In this document: positions 7,613 through 15,268 of the stretch, piece by piece | Layout: each line of letters opens with the position of its first letter | Position numbering within the stretch: the stretch's first letter is position 1 | Assembly: GCA_036388295.1 (NCBI GenBank) | Contig: DASVSC010000232.1 | Span: 1-40,798, forward strand | Direction of reading: 5' to 3' | Length of the DNA: 40,798 bases | Source of the DNA: RYN-431 sp036388295 | GTDB taxonomy: Bacteria; Planctomycetota; Phycisphaerae; Tepidisphaerales; Tepidisphaeraceae | Program-made: the position numbers and the translations under genes | Notes under the pieces: model-generated | Told to the model about the DNA's origin: nothing | Database searches by the model: none | The model's input: only the letters and a program-made list of their open reading frames with translations

Positions 7613-8386
7613 ATGACCCTCGAACAGCTCGAACAGCGCGTCGCGGCCATCGCCCCTGCCCGGCGGTATGACCCGTTCAGCCGGCAGTTGTCGTACGACG
7701 ACCTGATGGTCCTTTACGACGTCTGGCGGCCGCTGCTGAAGTTGGAATCGTGCGAGAAGTCACACATCCGCTACTGGCAGCACCGCGTCACGAATATCGA
7801 GCAAAACTGCGCGGGCCGCATGGCGGGGAATCTGCACGAGGCCGTGCTGCGGATGATGGTGGCCGTCGCGACGCAGGGTTCGTCGTTCCGCATGCTGGAA
7901 ATCGGCACGCTGTTCGGCGTCAACGCCGCCGCTACGTGGGACATCGCCGCCTGCACGCACGACACCGCCACGCTGACGATCGTCGACCCGCTCGACGGTT
8001 ACTACGGCGCGTCGCGTCGCGATGTGGCCACCGGCCTGAAGATCACCCGGCAGACGGTCGAGCGCAATCTCCGCCACGTCGGCGTTCCGGTCGACGCGGT
8101 GCAGATCGTTCAGGGCATGAGTGAGAGCCCGCACGCGATCGCGAAAGCGGCGGCCGGCACGTACAACTACATGTTCATCGACGGCGATCACAGCTACGAA
8201 GGCGTCCGCCGCGACTGGGCCAACTACGGCCGCCTGCTCGAGCCGGGCGGCTATGTGCTGTTCGACAACTACCGAGACCCGAGCTGGCCGGAAGTCACGC
8301 GCGCTGTCGATGAAATCATCGAAGACGCGACGATGGAATACCTGGGGCACGCATGGTGTTCGGCGGTGTTCCGAAAGCCACTGTAA
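7613..8386 (+). CDS. Class I SAM-dependent methyltransferase (Methyltransf_24 type)
   Basis: A 257-residue enzyme with the Rossmann methyltransferase core in the second half. The SAM-binding motif I is FRMLEIGTLFGVNAA (about 92-106), motif II carries TIVDPLDGYYG, and YMFIDGDHSYEGVRRDW is the post-I signature of the family, followed by PGGYVLFDNY. It likely O- or N-methylates a sugar or sugar nucleotide. Start choice: GTG 7568, ATG 7595 and ATG 7613 are all in frame. I prefer 7613 because the promoter-like GTCCGATAAC ends 6 nt before it, exactly as at 5272, and there is no clear Shine-Dalgarno; 7595 would add six residues. Confidence 0.87.
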   Translation: MTLEQLEQRVAAIAPARRYDPFSRQLSYDDLMVLYDVWRPLLKLESCEKSHIRYWQHRVTNIEQNCAGRMAGNLHEAVLRMMVAVATQGSSFRMLEIGTLFGVNAAATWDIAACTHDTATLTIVDPLDGYYGASRRDVATGLKITRQTVERNLRHVGVPVDAVQIVQGMSESPHAIAKAAAGTYNYMFIDGDHSYEGVRRDWANYGRLLEPGGYVLFDNYRDPSWPEVTRAVDEIIEDATMEYLGHAWCSAVFRKPL

Positions 8387-8414
8387 GGCGAACGAAGCGA
8401 ACGTCCGCAGTCCG

Positions 8415-9140
8415 TCATACGTGTTGTGCGATCAACTCGCGCATCGTCTCCACTCCGGCATCGGGGCGCACCGCGACGAAGTTTCCCCACGCGTCCGCGT
8501 GATGCAGTTCACACGGATAGGGCGTTATCGAGTGCCACGTGTGCCCGCTCCCGTAACGCACGAGCGGGGCCCACTGGCTGAGCCAGACGACGTAGCCGTG
8601 GTCGACGAGCAGGTCGCCCAACGCACGGTAATCGTGGCCGATATGGCGGGTTTTGACCTCGTCCATCTCGCACATGACGACCTCGGGCGGCACAGTCCAG
8701 TCGTGGCCACGCAGGACCGACAGGTCGTAGCCTTCGGTGTCTATCTTCAGGTAGTCGACCGCGCGAATGGACAACGCCGCCAGTTCCGCCGACAGCGTGG
8801 TGACCTGCACTTTTTCGGCCGGCTCGTGGGTGAAGCGGAAGGGGACGAGCGACGAGATGCCGCTGGATTCGGGCGAGATGAAAAACTGCACGTCCTCGGC
8901 GGGCGTTTCGCCGACGGCGACGGGGCGGAAGGTGAAGCCCGGGCGGTCTGAATAGCGTTCGAGCTTCGCCCGCTTGGCCGCCTCGGGTTCGAACGCCAGC
9001 ACGCGCCAGCCGCGGTCGAGGTACGGGCGGAACGACGTGCCGAACTGAGCGCCGACGTCGACCATGACGCCGACGCGCGGGCGGGCGGCGAAGTAATCGA
9101 GGATGAGGCCCGCCTCGTCGTACTGAAGGGAAAGTGCCAT
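8415..9140 (-). CDS. FkbM family methyltransferase
   Basis: A 241-residue SAM-dependent methyltransferase of the FkbM type, usually O-methylating sugars. Motif I is GVMVDVGAQFGTSFRPYL (24-41), followed by VLAFEPEAAKRAKL (47-60), which is the acidic strand-2 end that holds the ribose. VDYLKIDTEGYDLSVLRGHDW is the FkbM hallmark. ATG at 9140 has AGGAGT seven bases upstream. The start codon shares CATG with the FkbM gene on the other strand, so the two genes diverge with no intergenic DNA and each promoter must lie inside the other gene. It faces the upstream methyltransferase tail-to-tail with 28 nt between. Confidence 0.9.
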   Translation of the reverse strand: MALSLQYDEAGLILDYFAARPRVGVMVDVGAQFGTSFRPYLDRGWRVLAFEPEAAKRAKLERYSDRPGFTFRPVAVGETPAEDVQFFISPESSGISSLVPFRFTHEPAEKVQVTTLSAELAALSIRAVDYLKIDTEGYDLSVLRGHDWTVPPEVVMCEMDEVKTRHIGHDYRALGDLLVDHGYVVWLSQWAPLVRYGSGHTWHSITPYPCELHHADAWGNFVAVRPDAGVETMRELIAQHV

Positions 9141-9882
9141 GCCAGCGACTCCTGTGCCCGAAGATACGCGAACCGCCATCGCCGCGGAAACCGAGCCGTT
9201 CAAGCCGCGCCTGATCGACTTCACGCTCAATGGCCACACCAGCCGTTTCCTGCTCGCGACCGCCGAGGCCGAGCAGTGGTACGACCCGCCCAAGCCGCAC
9301 GCGATGCTGGAATACGAATGGGTCGCCCGGCACGTGAACCTGGCCGGTGAGACGGTGCTGGACGTCGGCGCGCATCACGGCCATTACGCCGTGTTGCTGG
9401 CGGCGGGGCGGCCGAAGAAGCTGATCTGCGTCGACGCCGTCGAATCGAACTGCGCCATCACCACGGCCAACCTTGCCCTCAACGGCCACACGAACGCCGA
9501 CGTGCGGCACCTGGCGGTCAGCACGCGCGACGGCTTCGTCGAGTTCACCGGCCAGAGCAACGGCCGCGTGGTCGAACGCGGTGTCATCCGCGTTCCCTCC
9601 GCCCGCCTGCCGTCGATCGCCGCGGACGCGACGGTCATCAAGCTCGACATTGAAGGCGAAGAGTTCCGCGTGCTGCCCGACCAATTGGACGAACTGCCCG
9701 GCGTGCACACCTGGGTCATTGAGATACACCCTTGGAAAACCCGCGACCCGCACACACTGCTGCCGCTGCTGCAAAGTCGGTTCGATGTGCAATGGATCAA
9801 CCGCCTGACGATGCGCGTGGAGCCGTACCCGGCGGCGGCGGACTGGTCGCAGCACACGACGGTGATTTGCCAGCGGAAATAG
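9139..9882 (+). CDS. FkbM family methyltransferase
   Basis: A 247-residue FkbM methyltransferase. Motif I is ETVLDVGAHHGHYAVLLA (71-88), strand 2 reads LICVDAVESNC, and ATVIKLDIEGEEFRVLPDQL is the FkbM motif; WVIEIHPWKT closes the core. It differs clearly from its divergent neighbour, so the pair is not a recent duplication. ATG at 9139 overlaps the neighbour's start codon by two bases. AGGGA seven bases upstream serves as Shine-Dalgarno, and the next in-frame ATG (residue 56) would cut into the conserved N-terminal part. Probably methylates a sugar of the same glycan. Confidence 0.9.
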   Translation: MPATPVPEDTRTAIAAETEPFKPRLIDFTLNGHTSRFLLATAEAEQWYDPPKPHAMLEYEWVARHVNLAGETVLDVGAHHGHYAVLLAAGRPKKLICVDAVESNCAITTANLALNGHTNADVRHLAVSTRDGFVEFTGQSNGRVVERGVIRVPSARLPSIAADATVIKLDIEGEEFRVLPDQLDELPGVHTWVIEIHPWKTRDPHTLLPLLQSRFDVQWINRLTMRVEPYPAAADWSQHTTVICQRK

Positions 9883-9980
9883 TGAAAAATGTCTGATTTT
9901 TGGCCGACAGCGACCGCGACGATTGTTAGAACATGACTGGAACCCGCCCGCCCACAAACATCAGGGTGCTGGCCGAAGTT

Positions 9981-10143
9981 CCCTCTCCCGGTATGGCCGG
10001 GAGAGGGTAGGGTGAGGGCTTTCTGCCCGGGTGCGAGAAGAGGGGAAGTGCACAATGCTCTGCCTTCGCTCGCAATCTTCACCCGCGATGTCCTCAGTCG
10101 ATGGCCCTCACCCTGACCCTCTCCCGGCCGTACCGGGAGAGGG
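9981..10143. repeat. Inverted pair of nested palindromes (CCCTCTCCCGG type)
   Basis: The 39-nt unit at 9981-10019 is itself a palindrome (CCCTCTCCCGG ... CCGGGAGAGGG) with a tail AGGGTGAGGGC. A near-identical copy lies in reverse at 10104-10143, with about 84 nt between. It occupies the middle of the 487-nt gap between FkbM and the DUF115 gene. The rest of that gap holds no open frame with protein character and, apart from the promoter motif at 10331-10360, nothing I can name. Single degenerate copies of the unit are at 19408-19435 and 40688-40728. Confidence 0.88.
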
Positions 10144-10330
10144 GACCAGAGGCGTTATTGCGGCACGTAAGTCGCATGGCGGTCTGGGCAAGCTCTGCGC
10201 AGCCACGGCCACCCCTTTTTCCGGCCGAAGCGATGGCCGGCCCTTCGGTTAGCGTCTGTTGCGCGTTTGCGATTTGGCGGAACAAGATCGGCGACATGGG
10301 CGCCACTTACGCCGCGTCACGATCGAATCA

Positions 10331-10360
10331 TCAAGTTCCGCCGGTCGATCGTCCGATAAT
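10331..10360 (+). promoter_or_regulatory. TCAA-N17-TCCGATAAT promoter motif before the DUF115 gene
   Basis: TCAAGTTC begins at 10331 and TCCGATAAT at 10352, the same register as at 7577-7606. GATAAT ends 9 nt before the ATG at 10370, and no Shine-Dalgarno lies between, so a leaderless or nearly leaderless transcript is likely. Confidence 0.5.
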
Positions 10361-10369
10361 AAAAACACC

Positions 10370-11176
10370 ATGAGTCTGCTCGCCCGAAGCGTCGCCCAAA
10401 TCATTGGCCAAAAGGCCCAGCGGTCGCTGTTCCGGCGGGTCGAACTGCAGCACCCGAAGTACCGCACGTCGATGCGCCGCCTGACGAAGTACCACAACCG
10501 CCACGCCGGCCAACGCTGCTTCATCCTCGGCAACGGCCCCAGCCTGCGGAACACCGACTTGTCGCTGCTGAAAAACGAAGTGACGTTCGGCACGAATCGC
10601 ATCTACATGAACTTCGACGCCATGGGCTTCAAGACGACCTATCACGTTGTGGTCAATGAGCTGGTCGTGGAGCAGTGCGCGAGGGAGATCGCCGCGCTGC
10701 CGATGCCGAAGTTCGTCGGCTGGCACTGCCGGAATCTGATCGACTTTGGCCCGGACACTACGTTCCTGCACACCCGCGGCGGCTTGCGGTCCTGGTTCTT
10801 CACCGACCTCACCGAAGGCTGCTGGGAAGGCAACACCGTCACCATGGCGGCGCTGCAGATCGCTTATTACATGGGCTTTTCCGAAGCCATCCTCGTCGGC
10901 GTCGACCATAGCTACCAATTCACCGGCACGCCGCACGCGGCCCAGGTCAGTCATGGCGCCGACCCGAATCACTTCGACCCGAATTATTTCGGCACCGGCT
11001 TCCGCTGGCACCTTCCCGATCTGGAAGGCAGCGAGATGAGCTACCGCGTGGCCGACTTCGTCTACCGCCAGAACGGCCGTCGCGTCATCGACGCCACCGT
11101 CGGCGGCCGTCTGCAGGTGTTCCCGAAAGTTCCTTACCCTTCGCTCTTCAAATCTGTTCATCAGGAAGCGGCATGA
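10370..11176 (+). CDS. DUF115 / MAF-type glycan protein
   Basis: A 268-residue protein of the DUF115 (6-hydroxymethylpterin diphosphokinase MptE-like) group, related to motility accessory factors and bacterial sialyltransferase-like enzymes. The signature CFILGNGPSL (50-59) is the strand-loop that binds a nucleotide; GTNRIYMNF, WEGNTVTMAALQIAYYMGF and AILVGVDHSY are the other conserved blocks. In polysaccharide loci such proteins are thought to transfer nonulosonic or related sugars. The next gene is a CMP-sugar synthetase overlapping by ATGA, which supports a CMP-sugar donor (inference). ATG 10370 is chosen because upstream in-frame sequence is low-complexity and the promoter motif ends 9 nt before it. 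Confidence 0.85.
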   Translation: MSLLARSVAQIIGQKAQRSLFRRVELQHPKYRTSMRRLTKYHNRHAGQRCFILGNGPSLRNTDLSLLKNEVTFGTNRIYMNFDAMGFKTTYHVVVNELVVEQCAREIAALPMPKFVGWHCRNLIDFGPDTTFLHTRGGLRSWFFTDLTEGCWEGNTVTMAALQIAYYMGFSEAILVGVDHSYQFTGTPHAAQVSHGADPNHFDPNYFGTGFRWHLPDLEGSEMSYRVADFVYRQNGRRVIDATVGGRLQVFPKVPYPSLFKSVHQEAA

Positions 11177-11862
11177 AACCCACCATCACGGCCATCGTCC
11201 CCATGCGTCACGACTCGCACCGCGTGCCCGGCAAAAACTGGCGCACGCTCGCCGGCCGGCCGCTGTTCTGCCACATCGTCGAATCACTCTACAATAGTGG
11301 TGTCGTCAGCCACGTCGTCATCGACACGGACAGCGACACCATTCGCTCCATCGCCCGGCGTGAGTTCCCGCAGGCCGTCCTGCTGCAACGGCCGGACGAT
11401 CTGCGCGACGACCGCTTGTCGATGAACGAAGTGCTGCTCAACACCGTCCGCCAACTCAGCGGCGACTTGTTCCTGCAGACGCACAGCACGAACCCGCTGC
11501 TGACGCCCGGCACCATCTCGGGCACGGTGAAAAAGTTCATCGACGCGATGCCGCAGTACGATTCGCTGTTCACCGTCACCGGCCTGCAGACGCGTTTGTG
11601 GGACAGCTTCGCACGGCCGGTGAATCACGACATCGCCGTGCTGCGCCGCACGCAGGATTTGTCACCGGTGTTCGCCGAAAACAGCTGTTTGTACGCCTTC
11701 ACGCGGCAGTCGCTGGAAAACTACAAGAACCGCATCGGCGGCCGGCCAATGATGGTGGAACTGGACCGTGCCGAGGCGTGGGACATTGACACCGAATCCG
11801 ACTTCACCATCGCCGAAGCCCTGTGCGCCGCCGGCCGTACGCCCGCGAAGATCGCCGCGTGA
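11173..11862 (+). CDS. CMP-sugar synthetase (acylneuraminate cytidylyltransferase family)
   Basis: A 229-residue cytidylyltransferase of the NeuA/KdsB fold, which couples CTP to a nonulosonic-type acid sugar. AIVPMRHDSHRVPGKN (7-22) is the P-loop-like nucleotide motif (family form RxxSxRxPxKN); HVVIDTDSD follows, and LFLQTHSTNPLL matches the LLQPTSPL region that contacts the base. ELDRAEAWDIDTESDF near the end carries the conserved metal-binding Asp residues. The start overlaps the DUF115 stop as ATGA, so the two are translationally coupled. Substrate is unknown; downstream dehydrogenase genes suggest a modified sugar acid. Confidence 0.92.
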   Translation: MKPTITAIVPMRHDSHRVPGKNWRTLAGRPLFCHIVESLYNSGVVSHVVIDTDSDTIRSIARREFPQAVLLQRPDDLRDDRLSMNEVLLNTVRQLSGDLFLQTHSTNPLLTPGTISGTVKKFIDAMPQYDSLFTVTGLQTRLWDSFARPVNHDIAVLRRTQDLSPVFAENSCLYAFTRQSLENYKNRIGGRPMMVELDRAEAWDIDTESDFTIAEALCAAGRTPAKIAA

Positions 11863-11865
11863 GTT

Positions 11866-11970
11866 TTCCCCTCCCCTTGAGGGAGGGGGTAGGGGGAGGG
11901 GTTTCCGGGTGCCGAAGTCCTTTCGACGCTCGCGACCCCTCCCCTAACCCCTCCCTCAAGGGGAGGGGAA
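11866..11970. repeat. Inverted pair of nested palindromes (CCCCTCCCCTTGAGGGAGGGG type)
   Basis: Unit 11866-11901 is a palindromic core (CCCCTCCC/GGGAGGGG) plus a tail GTAGGGGGAGGGGT. The reverse copy lies at 11935-11970 with only two or three differences. The layout equals that of 9981-10143 although the bases differ. It starts 3 nt after the cytidylyltransferase stop, inside what otherwise looks like one operon. Confidence 0.88.
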
Positions 11971-11997
11971 CCAGATCGATCGTCTAAGGACACCGCC

Positions 11998-12954
11998 ATG
12001 TTCAACGTCCTCCTTTCCGCCCCGTACATGATCCCGTTCGCCGACCGCTTCGTTCCCGAACTGGAAGCGAATGGCTGCCGGGTGATCGTGCCGAACGTGA
12101 ACGAGCGGATGGAAGAAGCTGATCTGCTGCAGTACGCCGCCGAGATCGACGGCACGATCTGCGGGGACGACCGCTACACGCGACGCGTCATCGAAAACGC
12201 GCCGCGGCTGAAGATCATCAGCAAGTGGGGCACCGGTATCGACTCGATCGACGCCGACGCCTGCCGCGACCACGGCGTACGCATCGGCAACACGCCCAAC
12301 GCCTTCACCGTGCCGGTGGCCGACAGCGTGATGGCGTATGTGCTTAGCTTCGCCCGCCGCACGCCGTGGATGGACGACCACATGAAAAACGGCCGGTGGG
12401 AGAAAATCGCCGGCCGCAGCCTGAGCGAATGCACGCTCGGCATCATCGGTGTCGGCAACATCGGCTCGGCCGTCGCCCGCCGTGCGGCGGCATTCGGCAT
12501 GACGATCCTCGGCAGCGACATCCGCCCAGTCGATTCGAACCTGGTCGCTGACACGAACATGGAAATCGTCGGCCAGGATGAACTGCTTCGGCGCAGCGAT
12601 TTTGTCACGCTGCACTGCGACCTGAACAGCAGTAGTTGGCATTTGATGAGCGATTTGCAGTTCAACGTGATGAAGCCCACAAGTGTGCTCATCAACACCA
12701 GTCGCGGGCCGGTGGTGGACGAAGCGGCGCTCTGCCGGGCGCTGGCCGCGGGCCGGATTGCCGGTGCGGGCCTGGACGTGTTCGAGCACGAACCGTTGCC
12801 GCTGGCGTCGCCGCTGCGCGCAATGGACAACGTGCTGCTGGCCCCGCACAACAGCAACAGCAGCCCGACGGCGTGGGAACGCGTGCACCACAATTCGATC
12901 AAGAATCTGCTGGCCGGCCTGCGTGAAGTACGGCGTGGCAAGAGGGCGGCATGA
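11998..12954 (+). CDS. D-isomer-specific 2-hydroxyacid dehydrogenase
   Basis: A 318-residue NAD-dependent dehydrogenase of the phosphoglycerate dehydrogenase-like family. The substrate domain is at 1-105 and 295-318, and the NAD domain between has LGIIGVGNIGSAVA (147-160) with Asp 174 as the adenosine-ribose ligand. Catalytic residues are visible: Arg 236 in NTSRGP, Glu in VFEHEPL (261-267) and His 284 in APHN. There is no ACT domain, so it is probably not the serine-pathway enzyme itself; within this cassette it may oxidise or reduce a sugar-acid intermediate. TAAGGA about ten bases before the ATG is a good Shine-Dalgarno. It overlaps the next gene by ATGA. Confidence 0.93.
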   Translation: MFNVLLSAPYMIPFADRFVPELEANGCRVIVPNVNERMEEADLLQYAAEIDGTICGDDRYTRRVIENAPRLKIISKWGTGIDSIDADACRDHGVRIGNTPNAFTVPVADSVMAYVLSFARRTPWMDDHMKNGRWEKIAGRSLSECTLGIIGVGNIGSAVARRAAAFGMTILGSDIRPVDSNLVADTNMEIVGQDELLRRSDFVTLHCDLNSSSWHLMSDLQFNVMKPTSVLINTSRGPVVDEAALCRALAAGRIAGAGLDVFEHEPLPLASPLRAMDNVLLAPHNSNSSPTAWERVHHNSIKNLLAGLREVRRGKRAA

Positions 12955-13700
12955 AGCGGATCGCCGCGATCACCGGCTGCAACGGCGGCATCGGCCGGGC
13001 GACGGCTAAGGTCTTCGCCGACGCGGGCTGGTTCGTGGTCGGCGTCGACCGCCGCGAAGAGGACGTGCCGGACGCGGTGCATCATTTCATTCACGCCGAC
13101 GTGTCGGACATCGACGCGCCGCACGCCATCTTCGAGCGCATCGCCGCGAAGCAGGGCCGGCTGGACGCGCTGGTGAACAACGCCGCCTGTCAGATCTGCA
13201 AGCCGATTCTGGAAACGAAAGTCGAAGAGTTCGACCAGATCATGGCGTGCAATGTGCGGTCGATTTTCATTTCGGTCCAGCAGGCGTGGCCGCTCTTGAA
13301 GGCCAGCCGCGGGGCGGTGGTGAACGTCAGCAGCGTCCACGCGATCGCGACCAGCACGGGCATCGCCGCTTACGCGGCCAGCAAGGGCGCGCTGCTGGCG
13401 CTGACCCGCGCGATGGCACTGGAGTTCGGCGAAGCGGGCGTGCGGGCGAACGCGGTGCTGCCCGGCGCGGTCGACACGCCGATGCTGCACGCAGGGCTCG
13501 GCCGAGGTCATGTGAACGGCGACGATACGGCTAAAAAAGTGCGCGGCCTCGGCAAAAAACACGTCATGGGCCGCGTCGGCCAGCCGCGGGAGATCGGCCA
13601 AACGATTCTGTTCCTCGCCGATAACGAGCGGTCCAGTTTCATGACCGGCCAGGCGCTGGTGGTGGACGGCGGGGCGACTGCGCGGCTCAGCACCGAGTAA
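12951..13700 (+). CDS. Short-chain dehydrogenase/reductase (SDR)
   Basis: A 249-residue classical SDR. The cofactor motif is TGCNGGIG (8-15), a DR pair at 33-34 follows strand 2 and suggests NAD(H), NNAA stands at 76-79, and the catalytic set is Ser 127/128, Tyr 141 and Lys 145 (YAASK). PGAVDTPM and the C-terminal VVDGGAT are also typical. The start is coupled to the dehydrogenase upstream by ATGA. With the CMP-sugar synthetase and 2-hydroxyacid dehydrogenase it makes a three-enzyme set that recurs in polysaccharide clusters; the reaction is not known. Confidence 0.93.
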   Translation: MKRIAAITGCNGGIGRATAKVFADAGWFVVGVDRREEDVPDAVHHFIHADVSDIDAPHAIFERIAAKQGRLDALVNNAACQICKPILETKVEEFDQIMACNVRSIFISVQQAWPLLKASRGAVVNVSSVHAIATSTGIAAYAASKGALLALTRAMALEFGEAGVRANAVLPGAVDTPMLHAGLGRGHVNGDDTAKKVRGLGKKHVMGRVGQPREIGQTILFLADNERSSFMTGQALVVDGGATARLSTE

Positions 13701-13707
13701 AGGTCGA

Positions 13708-13820
13708 GTTAACCCAAAGATCTCAAAGATTCAAAGACCGCAAAGAAGAGACACAAATATTTCTATTATCTTCTTTTGTCTTCTTTGTGCTCTTTGAATC
13801 TTTGAGATCTTTGCGTTAAC
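13708..13820. repeat. Long inverted repeat between convergent genes (CAAAGA units)
   Basis: Arms 13708-13749 and 13779-13820 are 42 nt each with three mismatches. They are made of CAAAGA-type words, start with GTTAAC, and are AT-rich against the local background. The loop is 29 nt. The element begins 7 nt after the SDR stop and ends 11 nt before the PH-domain stop, filling the gap. Confidence 0.92.
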
Positions 13821-13831
13821 TCCGTCCCTCC

Positions 13832-14395
13832 TCAGCCCGCGTCCAGCTTCACCACGCCGCGCTGGCGTTTGACCGCGATGATGCGGGTCTTGAGCGTTTC
13901 CAACAGCTGCCGTGGGTTGGAGATGCTCTTGAGGTTCAGACGCGGGTTCGTCGGGTCGCTGCTGACGATGGTGATCGTGCCGACGTTGAAGATGCGGTCG
14001 ATCGGGCTTTGGCGGAGGCTCACGTCTTCGACGTGCCACAGTTCGATCGTGTCGTAGCTCTTGGACAGCAGGCCACGCTCGACGTCGATGCGGTAGTTGG
14101 TGATGCGGAAGAACTCGCGGCGGACCAGAATGCCGGGGATGATCCAGCAGAGCAGGCCGAGGATGACGCCGGCGGCGATCAGCCACCACGGCACGCCGTC
14201 GACGGTGTTGAAATGGATCACAATCGGCAGGGCGAACAGGATCAGGCCGATGATCGTCCACAGGAGTAGCAAGCCCAGTTCGCCGTGCAGCTTCGGCGAG
14301 CCTTCGTAGAATGTGACCTGCGTGTCGTCGGCGGTGCGGACGTCAGGGTCGGGGTGGGCGATCGAGGCGGCGGCGGGCGGGGGTAGGTCAGTCAT
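13832..14395 (-). CDS. Membrane protein with bacterial PH domain (bPH2/DUF304)
   Basis: A 187-residue inner-membrane protein. After a polar N-terminus (1-35) come two hydrophobic helices, LGLLLLWTIIGLILFALPIVI (about 41-61) and WWLIAAGVILGLLCWIIPGIL (about 70-90). Then a bPH2 domain begins: FRITNYRIDVERGLLSKSYDTIELWHVEDV and GTITIVSSD are its usual strands. The family's role is not defined. The ATG at 14395 overlaps the end of the EVE-domain gene by 8 nt, so the two are translationally coupled. Confidence 0.88.
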   Translation of the reverse strand: MTDLPPPAAASIAHPDPDVRTADDTQVTFYEGSPKLHGELGLLLLWTIIGLILFALPIVIHFNTVDGVPWWLIAAGVILGLLCWIIPGILVRREFFRITNYRIDVERGLLSKSYDTIELWHVEDVSLRQSPIDRIFNVGTITIVSSDPTNPRLNLKSISNPRQLLETLKTRIIAVKRQRGVVKLDAG

Positions 14396-14804
14396 CTATC
14401 TTCTCCGAGAGGTGTTCGATGCGATCCCACAACGCCGTCGGCACCGGCATCGCGCTGAGCCGGCCGATGCGGAGCAGGTCCCAGCCTTCGAAAGCCTTGT
14501 CGGCCTTCATCTGGCCGAGCGTGACGGGGCGTTTGAGCTTCTTTGCGGGCTTGAGGTCGACGACGCTCAGCTTCGGGTCGTCCGCCTTCGGGTCGGCGTA
14601 TGCGGATTTCGTGACGGTCGCGATCCCGACGACGGCCTTTTCTTTACCGGTGTGGTAGACGAAAACGCGGTCCCCTTTTTGGATCGCACGAATGTGCTTC
14701 AGCGCCAGCGCGTTCGCCACGCCGTCCCAGACGCAGGCCTTGTCGCGCACGAGGTCGTCGTAGGCGTAGTCGTCCGGTTCAGTTTTCAGCAGCCACAGGG
14801 CCAT
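14388..14804 (-). CDS. EVE domain protein
   Basis: The 138 residues form one EVE domain, a PUA-like fold thought to bind modified bases in RNA or DNA. It opens with the family signature WLLKTEPDDYAYDDL (4-18), then VWDGVANALALKHIRAIQKGDRVFVYHTG (about 25-53), VVGIATV and the helix-closing GWDLLRIGRLSAMPVP. A GGGGAAGG stretch upstream of the ATG at 14804 is a reasonable ribosome-binding site. It sits 22 nt after the YlbF-like gene and overlaps the PH-domain gene. Confidence 0.93.
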   Translation of the reverse strand: MALWLLKTEPDDYAYDDLVRDKACVWDGVANALALKHIRAIQKGDRVFVYHTGKEKAVVGIATVTKSAYADPKADDPKLSVVDLKPAKKLKRPVTLGQMKADKAFEGWDLLRIGRLSAMPVPTALWDRIEHLSEKIDD

Positions 14805-14826
14805 CGGCCTTCCCCTTGGTCTGTGG

Positions 14827-15225
14827 TCAGATCATCAGGCTCGGCCCGCTCTGAGCGCCGCCCGCGGCAGCGCCGGCCGCACCGGGGCGGGCTAGCGGCT
14901 TTTGCCAGGTCTGGCTGATCTTGCGGAGCAGATCGGTCAGTTCGTACTCGGCCATCGAGTAGCTCTTGAACTTCAGATGGCCGGCGATCTGCTGCTGGAG
15001 CAGTTCGTATTTTTTCCGCTGTTCTTCGGTCGGCGGCATGCCGGCGCGTTCGTTGTGGCTGATCTGCGTCAGCACGCTGTTGAACTCCGCCAGCATCTTC
15101 GAAGCGGCCGGATCATCGGCCAGGGCCTTTTGGCTCTGCTTGAACTTTTCGACCGCGGGGTGCTGGGCGAGCAGATCGCCGACGGTTTTGGCGGCGTCAA
15201 GGATGGCTTGGGTGTCGACTGGCAT
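14827..15225 (-). CDS. YlbF/YmcA-like regulator
   Basis: A 132-residue mostly helical cytosolic protein of the Com_YlbF type: AILDAAKTVGDLLAQHPAVEKFKQSQKAL (about 7-35), then LAEFNSVLTQISHNERAG and YELLQQQIAGHLKFKSYSMAEYELTDLLRKI. In Bacillus, YlbF-type proteins work with RNase Y in mRNA processing; whether this holds here is unknown. The Ala/Gly tail (115-132) is disordered. ATG at 15225 has AGAGGT upstream. The frame runs on upstream across the intergenic region, but the family homology begins here. Only 43 nt separate it from the divergent E1-like gene. Confidence 0.82.
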   Translation of the reverse strand: MPVDTQAILDAAKTVGDLLAQHPAVEKFKQSQKALADDPAASKMLAEFNSVLTQISHNERAGMPPTEEQRKKYELLQQQIAGHLKFKSYSMAEYELTDLLRKISQTWQKPLARPGAAGAAAGGAQSGPSLMI

Positions 15226-15268
15226 CGTGGACCTCTTTCTAGGGCGGTATGATAGGGAACGGACTGCC

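Noticed and set aside
9883..10369. A small gene or structured RNA in the 487-nt gap
   Set aside because: No frame has protein character; the structure present is explained by the palindrome pair and the promoter motif. A riboswitch fold could not be recognised.
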